From Strongylocentrotus purpuratus (lineage: Eukaryota; Echinodermata; Echinoidea; Camarodonta; Strongylocentrotidae), in NCBI RefSeq assembly GCF_000002235.5, contig NW_022145615.1, positions 33,797,594-33,861,593 of the forward strand: DNA of 64,000 bases. The letters are read 5' to 3'. Both the position numbers and the translations under genes were made by a program. This document shows, piece after piece, positions 13,401 through 25,400 of this stretch. Below the pieces are notes generated by a model. That model saw only the letters and a list, made by a program, of their open reading frames with translations, made no database searches and was not told the DNA's origin. Positions within the stretch are counted from its first letter, which is position 1. The number at the start of each line of letters is the position of its first letter.

Positions 13401-16400
13401 GGTTATTTGTATTAGTTTACATTATTGATATTCATATTTCAATAGGTGATGCTGATGCACAAGGCTATTGAATATGTATGACTCATGCAGGTTTATTGAG
13501 TGGATTTGTGATTGTGTGAAGGACAAATTATGGAACTCGATATGAAGTGTCTAATTTCATATGATGAGGTGTCTATAAACTAGATGTACCCTATGTGAGA
13601 GATTGGGGTGTGGTGGGGCTCTACAAGTTGTTTTAAGTTTAATATTGGCCATTTGCTTTATGAAGGCTTTGTGCAAATTGTTGCTAGAATTTATAAATAG
13701 TTTATAGCAGTTTGATTAAAGACACTTTATAATTTGGGACAACATAAAAATCACTTGTGTAATGTAATTCAGAAAAAAAATGAAAAAAGGAACAAAGAGA
13801 GGAAAGGGAAAAGAGCACTTTATCGTGAGAAATAATGCCATCCTAACACATATTTATTTTAATATGATTTGATTTCAGGAAGAGTATGTAGCAGAAGGGA
13901 TCAAGTGGAAGAAGATTGATTACTTCAACAACAAGATTGTGTGTGATCTCATTGAGAGCAAGGTATGGTATAGAGATGCATTTTTTACATCTTTTTATTA
14001 GACCCATGTTATTGTGAAGTTATGAAAATGGTTATGAATTGAGTTCACTTAACGCATTGCGAACAAGAGCTGGGTGGGTCCTATAGTGAGTGTATGGGAA
14101 TAAAAGAATTCATTTGTTAAAATGGTGAAGTTATCTCGTACTATTCCAGAACATACTTGCAAATTTCAGAAATTTTATCAGAGGGGAAAAAATGGAAATG
14201 TGAGGGAACATCTCTTACAATGTATCAGTTGTGAATAAGTTGTTGTAGCTTTAACATGAATTAATTTATAGCCAAACAAAAATGATGGATTAACTCATTA
14301 ATGGCTGTGGTTTACCAAAAAAAAAAGTGGACTGTTACAAGAGACTATGTCATATATGCAAAGTTAATGTATGACATTCTCCAAACAATGCAGCATTCCA
14401 AGAATTCCATTAATGGCAAAGAAAGCATTAAACACAATAATAGCAAGTGTGAAGAAACTAATATACATGAAGATAGGTAATAGAAAATGAAGATTTTTTT
14501 TTAGAATTCTCATGATAGTTTGGATAAACTTTTCTATCCATGATTCATTTATTGACCTCATTCTTTGATCTACCAACCCAAGGTACCTCCCGGAGTCATG
14601 TGCATCCTGGATGACGTGTGTGCGACCATGCATGCCGTGAGCGATGGTGCCGATGAAAAGCTTCTACAGAAGATGAACAGTGCCGTGGGAACGCATCAGC
14701 ACTACGGGGTCTTGAGTGGGGGATTCATTGTACATCATTACGCTGGCCAGGTCAGAAGATTTTTTAGATTTTCAAAATCTTTTAAAACTTTTATTAATCA
14801 AATAATTTGTAAATACATCATGATAAAAATAATCACTGCATAATAATTACAAAAGGTAAAAACAAATGAAAAACGTCAAACAATACAGAAATAGTGGGTA
14901 ACACGTCCTTTTCTACAGTGTATATCATAGGATATGTAATCAAAATGATTCTTCCACAGGGGATCATTTCTTACAGAGCATTCCTCAGGTCAGAAGATTA
15001 CCCCACGTACATTGGTCCCCTGTAGTTTTGCTTCATGATGTTGCTGCATATCAGTGGCATCTACTCATCAGTACATGTATAGTTCACAACAAAAACTAAT
15101 AACAAAAACAGAACAAACATTTTATCATTAAGTATTTGGCGTCGCTTGTGCCGGGGAGAGGGAAAAGCGAATTGAATCACTGTACACTTGGGTCTCTCCT
15201 CCCGGTATAACTAATTGGGGGGGGGGGGGGGGGGGGGTGTGCAGGCGAACCACTTCACTGGGGTTTCTTGCTTCTCTCATATGAATAGTGTTGTGGGTTC
15301 TTAATCTGCAAAGGTGGTGGCTATCCTCTACACTGGTTCTCCATTACAACTATCTTATCTTATATGTTCACATTGTTTTGTTTCCTCCATGTAGGTGCGG
15401 TATACAGTAGAAGGATTCTGTGAGAGGAATCGTGATGTACTCTTCACTGATCTCATCGAACTTATGCAGTCAAGTGAGAAGTAAGTTCAAATATGTACAG
15501 TCAAACTTGCTTTAGTGACCACCTGTCTACAAAGACCACCTGTCTACAAACACCACCTGTCTACAAAGACCACCTGTCTACAAAGACCACCTGTCTACAA
15601 AGACCACCTGTCTACAAAGACCACATTTTTTGTTTCTCTTGAAAATAGTTTGTCATTGAAACATGTATTAAAGGAACCTTTACATAAAAACCACCTGCCT
15701 ATAAACTTCTTTTCTTCTCCCCTTGGTGGTCTTTTTGGACAGGTTTCACTGTAGTCTCATTTTCTCAGACATTATTTCAGTCTACACAGCTTAACTGCAT
15801 TGTATACTTCCTGTGACTCTTGGCTCACTCTCTCTCTCTCTTTCTCTCTTTCTCTCTTTCTCTCTTTCTCTCTTTTCTTTACTCCTCCACCCACCTCCTC
15901 TGCCTGCCTACCTTAGGTCCTCTTCTACTCTCTTTCTCTGTCGGCATCCTCATCGTACAAAACGAATATTGTGTAATCTACCAAACTAAACCTTCTATGA
16001 ATGTATTTTACCATTACTATAATTGTCTATGATTATTATTATTTCTTTTTGTAGATTGATTTTTTAACGTTTACCAATGAATAACAAATTCTGAATGGAT
16101 AATAAATGATTGATTTTAATTTCAATTTCATATAAACATAGCATCCACTACACTGTCAAATTGTATTATGTTTCTATTGGAGAACACACTTCTTTACACT
16201 GCCCAAATTTTATCCTGGCATCTTAATTTATTTGACAAAGTACAAGTTTGTTTTGTCTTCTTAAAATTAAAAATGGGTTGAACGATATGAAGGTAGTTTG
16301 AAAACTTAGTGGTATCAAATTTGACTTAAGTTTTCTTAATAAGCTGTATCATAAAATAGCTCTAGTATTTTAAGCATCGTGATTAGGTCAAAACGCATCA

Positions 16401-19400
16401 CATGACCTGCACCTTTTTGTGTGCATGCGAGATCGTGCTAAAAAAGTGCAGACAAAAGTATCATTGCAAGCTCCAAGATCGATATCCAGCGTAGCATATG
16501 TGTAGAGCAAGTAGCAAGGTCTTATCTTTTCATTTTCTACAACCAACATAACTCTCCTGGACTTTAACGTTAGATCTAGACTTTCATTGTTTTGATTTTC
16601 ATGTGTCGCTATTTTATAAAACAAATAACGCACTTGACCCTGTTGTGCGTAATGTAAATGCAGTGGTACGCTCGTAATCTTCAGATGGTGCGCACTGTGA
16701 ACTCGCCGCAAGCAGCTCGTGCACAGAGGCGGCACCAATTTAAAGAAACTTTGCGTGCACTAATGCATGCTGGGTCATGCGTTATTTGTATACTAACTTG
16801 CTGTGCTATGCAATTGTTTTCATAATCTAATGGCATGTGCTGTATTTTCTCTTTCTCACAGCTCGTTCTTCATGACCCTATTTCCCGAGAAGATCGCGGG
16901 TCAAGCCAAGTCACGACCCACTACAGCTAGCAGCAAAATCAAAGTGAGTATGACCGATATGGATTCCAATGCTTGCTCATTCATAACAGTACTTACACCA
17001 TTTTGTTCTTTTAGCAATGCGATAATTCGTCCATCTTGGCTCCAAGCAGTTTTTACTTTAGCATTTGCCGTTGTAAAGTTATCCAAGACTTGAGAAGTCT
17101 GTTTGGTTGACACTTATACAAGGTTGAATCCAAGATATGTTTGTCCCTTACAATGGGAGCTCTACTCACAACACAGATCTGAAATGCATTGATGTGATGT
17201 TCTGATGATCATAGACGATGTCGGGTATTAAACAGTAGCACATCCACATATTGTGATTAAATTAATGTAAAGCAATTATATTAAAGAACCATACATCTAC
17301 ATAAATTATGTCTCAAATGCATTGATGTGATGTTCTGATGATCATAGACAATGCCATCCACATATTGCGATTAAATTAATGTAAAGCAATACTAAAGAAC
17401 CATACATCTACTTAAATTATGTGACATGGACATCGCTAAGTTCAACTTTCAAGTTGGATGCACATACTGTAAAAGTACAGGCAAAATATAAATGAACTGT
17501 TTTTCCTACGTGATCTGAAGCTAACTGTATTGTTGTTTATTCATCTTTATTCAAGAAAATACATACAACATAGTAATTAAGATGTTACATAAAACCCAGG
17601 ACCAAGATTTGAATTACATTGGATGCATCTCATGCTATTTGGTAGCCTCGGGCCAACAATCCAGTAGACAAACTGATGCAATGTACACCTCATTACATTC
17701 GCTGTATCAAACCAAACGAGACAAAGAGACCTCGAGACTGTGTTTTATCTTTGATTTGTTTGTTTCTTTGTTTGGTAGACTCAGGCCAACAAGCTAGTAG
17801 ACAAACTGATGCAATGTACACCTCATTACGTCCGCTGTATCAAACCAAATGAGACAAAGAGACCTCAAGACTGTGTTTTACTTATGATTTGTTTGTTTCT
17901 TTGTTTGGTAGCCTCAGGCCAACAAGCTAGTAGACAAACTGATGCAATGTACACCTCATTACATTCGCTGTATCAAACCAAATGAGACAAAGAGACCTCA
18001 GGACTGTGTTTTATCTTTGATTTGTTTGTTTCTTTGTTTGGTAGACTCGGGCCAACAAGCTAGTAGACAAACTGATGCAATGTACACCTCATTACATTCG
18101 CTGTATCAAACCAAATGAGACAAAGAGACCTCAAGACTGTGTTTTATCTTTGATTTGTTTGTTTCTTTGTTTGGTAGACTCAGGCCAACAAGCTAGTAGA
18201 CAAACTGATGCAATGTACACCTCATTACATCCGCTGTATCAAACCAAACGAGACAGAGATAATAATAAAATGAATTTATAACGCGCACATATCCAAAACT
18301 TTCGATCAAGGCGCGACAAAAAAAATGAATATGCAGATTACACAAACAGTTCAACAGATAATATTTCTACATGTAATTGAACTTAAATCGTAACTAAACA
18401 GGAATTCAAATCTTATATAAACATAAATTCAAATATAAACAGATATACATATACATAAAATAGTTCAACATATTATAGTGCTTTGGGTAATAAACATAAA
18501 CATGAGATAAATAGATATGCTTTTATAGTAAAAATCTTACTACAGGTTAAATTGACTCATTGATAACTGCACTGTATAACTGCTCCGTAGTACAATGTAG
18601 CTCCTCAATGAATCTGCGATGACTGCGGTTCCGATGACTGTATGTACACTGTATACTTTTCTGGTGATGTAACTGGATTCTGGCGAGGGCGGGTTTGAGC
18701 CTACAACCATGAATAGCAACCCGACGTACGAATGCTTGAGATGAAGTAGTTTAGGTGCCAGGCAGGACCCAGAAGAGTAGTTGATGACTTCAGGACAAGA
18801 AAAAGGGCCCATTGAGTAGCCCAATAATTGCTGCACTATTTAATCCTCAAGTATTTTACAAAAGGGGAAAAAGAATTCAAAGCATGAGGCTCTCTAATTT
18901 TTCTTTTCCTTTTTCTTCTAAAAAGCTCATACCTAGAGTTAAAAATAGGTACAAGACATTTGTCCTTTTTAATTAGTTCTTTAGTCACTTTGCCCCAATA
19001 AAGGCTTAAGGATTCGACATGAAGAATTATGGGGAGGCTATAGAAACCTGTAGATGCAGATGGATAATGGCTGCACTAATCTACAGAGTTCTAATGGTAG
19101 AGAAGTTTCCTTTTCTTCCTATATTTGTAGAGAACAATATAAAGTATACACCATGCTTTGAGATGAAGTAGTTCTATGTTGATGGCGATGTTGGAAATCG
19201 GCGACTATAATGACTGGATATGTAGAAGATGGCGAAGATGTCTGTAGATGGTGTTGTTGAGAAGAAGAAGAAGACTGGAGATGACGAGAGGAAAGACTGT
19301 GTAGAAGCTCAAGGATCAGACATTAGTAGTGCAACACTCAATCCTACCAACGGACCCTGTTGAGTATCCGATAATGCACACGCGCGGTCCGCACAGCCAT

Positions 19401-22400
19401 CCACAATTTTCCATACGTTCTTGTCATTGGCACAACTAATGATGGGACAGTTTATAGCTTACATAATAATGATGGATGCTGGTGATGACGTAGTTCTACG
19501 TTGATGGCAATGTTGGTAATGTCGACTAATAACATTGCGAACAAAAATCAATCCTGTCAGTGTGTATAGTAAAGCAAGTATAACTAGATTGCATGCAAAA
19601 AGTAAACTATAGGATATTGGGCAATATGTATTTTTATACACAATGTCCACCTGCTAAATACTTTCAAGATAAAGATATTTTTTTGTACGATTAAAAGCCC
19701 CCTCTTGAAAACAAAGATATATAAAGGTGCACCATGCAGTTTAAATCAGAGATGCAATAGGTGTATAGTACATGTATATGGAATACTGTCCCTTAAAAAT
19801 ACACTTGACCCATGCCAAGTTACACAAAAATTATAACAATGAATAAGAAGGAGACAAGAGCATGGTTTGGGGGCTACGGCCAAGAGGTCATAGTGGATAC
19901 TAAAAGAACTAAAAAACTATCTGTGGGAAACACCATGGATAAACAACATTATCAAATAGAATGAAACGTAAGCTTACATAATAATGAAGGATGTTTGAGA
20001 TGAAGTAGTTCTATGTTGATGGCGATGTCGGTAATGGCGACTTTGATGACTGGACATGTAGATGTAGAAGATGGATAGATAGATAGATAAGTAGTCCAAT
20101 TTATAACATTCCTCATAAAAAATTTAAAGATAAAATACCATACAGTATCGCATACATATAAAGACAAAATAACATACATTACGAAGATAATCATACAATA
20201 TAATATACATCATAAAGGTAATCTGGACAAAATATACGGAAAAGTGAGTATGTATGAAAAAGATGGCGAAGATGTCTGTAGATGAAGGTGTTGTTGAGAA
20301 GGAGAAGACTGGAGATGACGAGAGGAAAGACTGTAGAAGCTCACGGATCAGACATTAGTAGGGCAACACAGAATCCTACTGTGGGACCCTGTTGAGTATG
20401 GATAATGCAGAAGGCATAAATGAAAGGCTATGTTGAATCGTTTTGCATCCCGCAAACACTGTCTGCCTTTCTCTGTGAGGGCCATGCATCTACTTGGTCT
20501 TAGATTGATCAGTCCTTCGATTGCATTATCAGGGAGGTTTCGTCTATGCTGTGTGCATATGTGGGTAGGGTGTGTTTGTCTTTTCTGTTAATTGTCTATG
20601 CTTCAGATTACCTTCCCCTTCAGTGTGTTACACAGACACCGCTTGGCTACTTCGCGAGCTTGATGAGGCATATCGATAACAAATGTGAAAGAAAAAGTCA
20701 GCAAATCATACTTTACATTACACCAGTATAGAATCATATATATACTGGGATAACATACACTGCTATGAGGAAAAGTAGAGAAGATATTTATATATATACT
20801 CCTACTGCCCGGAAACAGGTTTAACACAGAACATTCCTGAATACGTACACACATTCACTTCGACTATTTGTTTCTAAACTTAAATGAGAAATTGTTGATT
20901 TCTTTTATTACTAAGTGGAAATATCAGTAATATATACACAACAATTACATAAATATTTTAAACATACATAATGCTTCCTGGATTTGAGCTGTCATTTCTT
21001 TGTTCATTATGCAGTCTTTGGTGACAATACTTCCAAGGTACTTGAAAGAGTCCACTGTGGTATAAAGCATGACAACATCGTGATAGAAGTCAGCTTGAGT
21101 ACCCATGGACCTTGTCTCAGTTTTCTCTCTATTGATGCTCAGTCCCATTTCTTTGGCCATTTCGTTGTAGGCTGTTAGTAGTCTTTGTAGATCATCAGCG
21201 TTGTCACTCACCGAAGATGGCGATATCATTGAATTGATTTATTGTCCGTACAAAATGGAAATTTGTAGTTCACTGGTACAGGTGTTACAAACAATGTACA
21301 TTATTATACAGATTATAAAACATAATAACAATATAACATAAATGGTGTTACATCCAACAATACAATGTGATTACTTGCCTAGGAATGGAGGAAAATAATA
21401 AAATAATACACTCTCATACTTTCCCTCGTTTTACCCTATCGTTGTTAATGTGAATCGAATCCGCCACAAATGAACATCTGAAGCGTTCCCGCCTAGTGCG
21501 CTACTCAGCATACTGAGCTTCTCTTGGGTACATTAACTGAACCTACCTCTCAGCTTTCAGTCTGCGGAGATCAAAAATGTTACCATCATATCTAAAACGC
21601 ACCTCATTACGTCCACTGTATCAAACCAAATGAAACAAAGAGACCCCAGGACTGTGTTTTACCTATGATTTGTTTGTTTCTTTGTTTGGTAGACTCAGGC
21701 CAACAAGCTAGTAGACAAACTGATGCAATGTACACCTCATTACATCCGCTGTATCAAACCAAACGAGACAAAGAGACCTCAGGACTGGGAAGAAAAAAGG
21801 TAAGAGAAAATCCTTCCAATGCCGAGTTCCGTCAAAACCACCCAAATTGAAATATTCCATCTCATGTTTATGATGAAAGACAAGTTTCTATTTCTTGCAA
21901 TTCTATTTCTTGCAGTTTTTATAAATGCTGAAGTTAAACATCAGAGAACAATGTTTGTTACATGATAAACAAGTACATAGAACTATAATTAGAACCATAA
22001 TCGAATCTTGTTTTTTCAATTTTTCTAAATTTGGTGGCACAAATAGGGATTAACTTTAAAGGAACCAAGAATGTCTCTATTATAAATTTAAAAAAAATAA
22101 ATTGGTATCTTTGTAAATTACTGGGATTTTACGCATTTTAATGACTTTTTATTTTGTCGCATATTCAGGATAAATCATGAAGTTGAATACATTGGACTAA
22201 GTTACATTCTGAACTGACATCTCATATCGATATATTTTGTTGATATTTAGGGTATATCATCAAGTTGAATACCTGGGACTGAAGGAGAACATCAGGGTGA
22301 GGCGAGCTGGTTTCGCTTACAGGAGAGAATTCGACAAATTTCTCAGACGGTATGTGAACAAACTTTCATTCTGGAAGGGGAAAAAATAAATTTTAAATTA

Positions 22401-25400
22401 TATATTGCCTACACTCTCAATACTACTGTCATCTTCCTCTTTCTCTTAATACTTCTTCATTCTTATTGTCATATGAACTAATTCTAAGTATATTTCATTA
22501 TTCAGACTGAAACAATAGCCATTTGCATTGAATAGTCCTTGCTAATCAATAGTAGCAATGTAACATCATTGTATTCAACAAATAATTAATTTGTTGATTT
22601 AAAAAAAAAAAAAGTTTTTAAATGGTATGGGGACTATTATTTCGTTATGCTAGTCAATACCCATCTATCCAAAGGGAAACATGAACAACATAATCAGTAG
22701 TTTTTTTGTCCCATTGGTGCCTTTGACTAGATATTGACACTCTACAAATTCCTGGATCCCGGATTGTTTGCAATATTCATCTTCATTTAATACAGTTGTT
22801 GACATACTAATGATCTTTCCCATCTGTAGGTATGCCATCCTGACTCCCGAGACATGGTGGTAGCATTTATTAATAATAATAATTCGTCCTTATAAAGTGC
22901 ATTTCAGGACTGCATGCCCTCTCAATGCGCTTTACAGATTTATGCTTACCCGCACTCAATTTATGCACATTCTCCTCTCGTCCGGTGACATATCCACTCG
23001 AGTATGACACCTCTACGATTGATAAGTTATCATACTAATGATCGTTCCCATCTCTAGGTATGCCATCTTGACTCCCAAGACATGGCTGTAGCATGTTATT
23101 GATAAGTTATCATACTAATGATCGTTCCCATCTCTAGGTATGCCATCTTGACTCCCAAGACATGGCTGTAGCATGTTATTGATAAGTTATCATACTAATG
23201 ATCGTTCCCATCTCTAGGTATGCCATCTTGACTCCCAAGACATGGCTGTAGCATGTTATTGATAAGTTATCATACTAATGATCGTTCCCATCTCTAGGTA
23301 TGCCATCTTGACTCCCAAGACATGGCTGTAGCATGTTATTGATAAGTTATCATACTAATGATCGTTCCCATCTCTAGGTACGCCATCTTGACTCCCAAGA
23401 CATGGCTGTAGCATGTTATTGATAAGTTATCATACTAATGATCGTTCCCATCTCTAGATACGCCATCTTGACTCCCAAGACATGGCTGTAGCATGTTATT
23501 GATAAGTTATCATACTAATGATCGTTCCCATCTCTAGGTATGCCATCTTGACTCCCAAGACATGGCTGTAGCATGTTATTGATAAGTTATCATACTAATG
23601 ATCGTTCCCATCTCTAGGTATGCCATCTTGACTCCCAAGACATGGCTGTAGCATGTTATTGATAAGTTATCATACTAATGATCGTTCCCATCTCTAGGTA
23701 TGCCATCTTGACTCCCAAGACATGGCTGTAGCATGTTATTGATAAGTTATCATACTAATGATCGTTCCCATCTCTAGGTATGCCATCTTGACTCCCAAGA
23801 CATGGCTGTAGCATGTTATTGATAAGTTATCATACTAATGATCGTTCCCATCTCTAGGTACGCCATCTTGACTCCCAAGACATGGCTGTAGCATGTTATT
23901 GATAAGTTATCATACTAATGATCGTTCCCATCTCTAGATACGCCATCTTGACTCCCAAGACATGGCTGTAGCATGTTATTGATAAGTTATCATACTAATG
24001 ATCGTTCCCATCTCTAGGTATGCCATCTTGACTCCCGAGACATGGTGGTAGCATGTTATTGATAAGTTATCATACTTGTGATCTTTTCCATCTCTAGGTA
24101 TGCTATCTTGACTCCCGAGACATGGCCAAGGTGGGGAGGTGATGTCAAGTCTGGGGTCAATCATCTACTACGCGCTGTCAACATGGACACTGATGAGTTT
24201 CAGCTAGGCAAGACAAAGGTCTTCATCAGGAAACCAGAATCTGTAAGGAACCAGTTTATATCGAGGGGTCAGTGACACAAAGACATAACTCCATTTTGGC
24301 CATTTTGAGAAAAAATGGTTCATGTGTCACTGAGCACTTGGCCTTAAGGAGTTAAGTCTATGTTTCACTAGCCATTGACTTCAATGGGATGTTGGGTGGA
24401 GTTAAGTCTTTGTGGTTCCTGGAAAGCCCACATTTTTCTGAACATTTTGATATCAAATACTCATTTAGACAAAATATGGAGTGACGCCTTTGTGTCACTG
24501 AACCCTGGATATTGTCATTTTCAAACTTGAAAAGAAGCAAAGAACAGCCACAAGAAACTAATTCAGTTTTTCAATTATAGCGCAGAAATCATGAAGACTT
24601 GCAATTCTGTTTGATTGATTTAACAGATGTCTTGAATACAGCAGTTTAAAAAATGTAATTCATGATTCATTGAATAAACACTTGAAGGAAGAAATCTGTA
24701 GGGATTTTTAAAAGTTTAGATCAGTTATGATGTTTCTTAACATTAAATTTCAAATTGATAAGCAAGTCTGTGGAGCAAAGACATGGAGGTACAGTTTTGT
24801 TTTTATAACGATAGTGCAGATAATACACCTGTCACTAAAATGTAACCAACGTTTAGACAAGGGTAATGAGGGTCATTATAGTGTATGAACACTCTTGGTG
24901 TCTTTTACAACTTTTCCTCTATGTGTGGACTAATTTATGCATTTAAAATCATGAAATAGTATTAGGGAATGAAATTATAAGTTGTTTCAATGGAAGGTAC
25001 TTTATACTCAGTTCAACAATTAGACAAATCAGAATTCTAATCTTACAACTAGAAGTAATTGTTTTTCAATTAGTAAACCAGCTTAAATAGTATACAAATA
25101 ATACACAGGTGTGAGTGTGTTATGGTCGATGCAGCGCATGAGGGTATTTGCTATGGTGCAATAAATTTCATGAGGCGTAAGCCGAGTGTTATTTGTGCCA
25201 TTGTGAATACCTGAATAGCGCTGCATCGCCATAACATCACAAACAAAAACCTGTGTATTATTTGTTTTATAAAATGAGTCGACTATCTTCCTTTGCAAGG
25301 CCATAAGATGTCTCCCCACAACCTTTATCCATGGTTGTTATCACCAAAACGCACGCCATGCAGATGGTACCGTGTAGATAGTAAAAGAATAATGCACGGT

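Larger units (their letters stand above)
18257..21599. mobile_element. 3.3-kb composite insertion inside the exon 11 array
   Basis: The fifth array unit stops within GAGACA at about 18256 and array sequence resumes inside a unit at 21600, so this block interrupts the array. It begins with a SINE-like AATAATAATAAAATG tail. It holds repeats of the words GAGATGAAGTAGTTCTATG and GATGGCGAAGATGTCTGTAG at about 18731, 19152, 19472, 19989 and 20262, and a reverse-strand LINE fragment. It is probably several insertions rather than one element. Confidence 0.7.

Noticed and set aside
14986-15000. Second copy of the exon 8 donor (CAGGTCAGAAGATT)
   Set aside because: Only 14 bases match and the flanks differ; too short to claim a duplication.
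16388-16738. Reverse-strand open frame of 116 codons
   Set aside because: No recognisable domain, in the middle of intron 9, no promoter or splice support.
17182-17421. Link between this two-copy repeat (starts 133 bases apart) and the 133-bp exon 11 array
   Set aside because: The sequences are unrelated and the second copy is shortened; equal spacing looks like coincidence.
17646-18256. Mutually exclusive alternative exons for exon 11
   Set aside because: The copies have good acceptors but none has a GT donor near the expected end (GACTGTGTTTTA replaces the donor region), and the encoded residues hardly differ. They look like decoys or debris, not alternatives.
23021-24060. CRISPR-like regular array
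   Set aside because: The 80-bp units are repeat throughout with no variable spacers, and the sequence is a eukaryotic intron/exon boundary.
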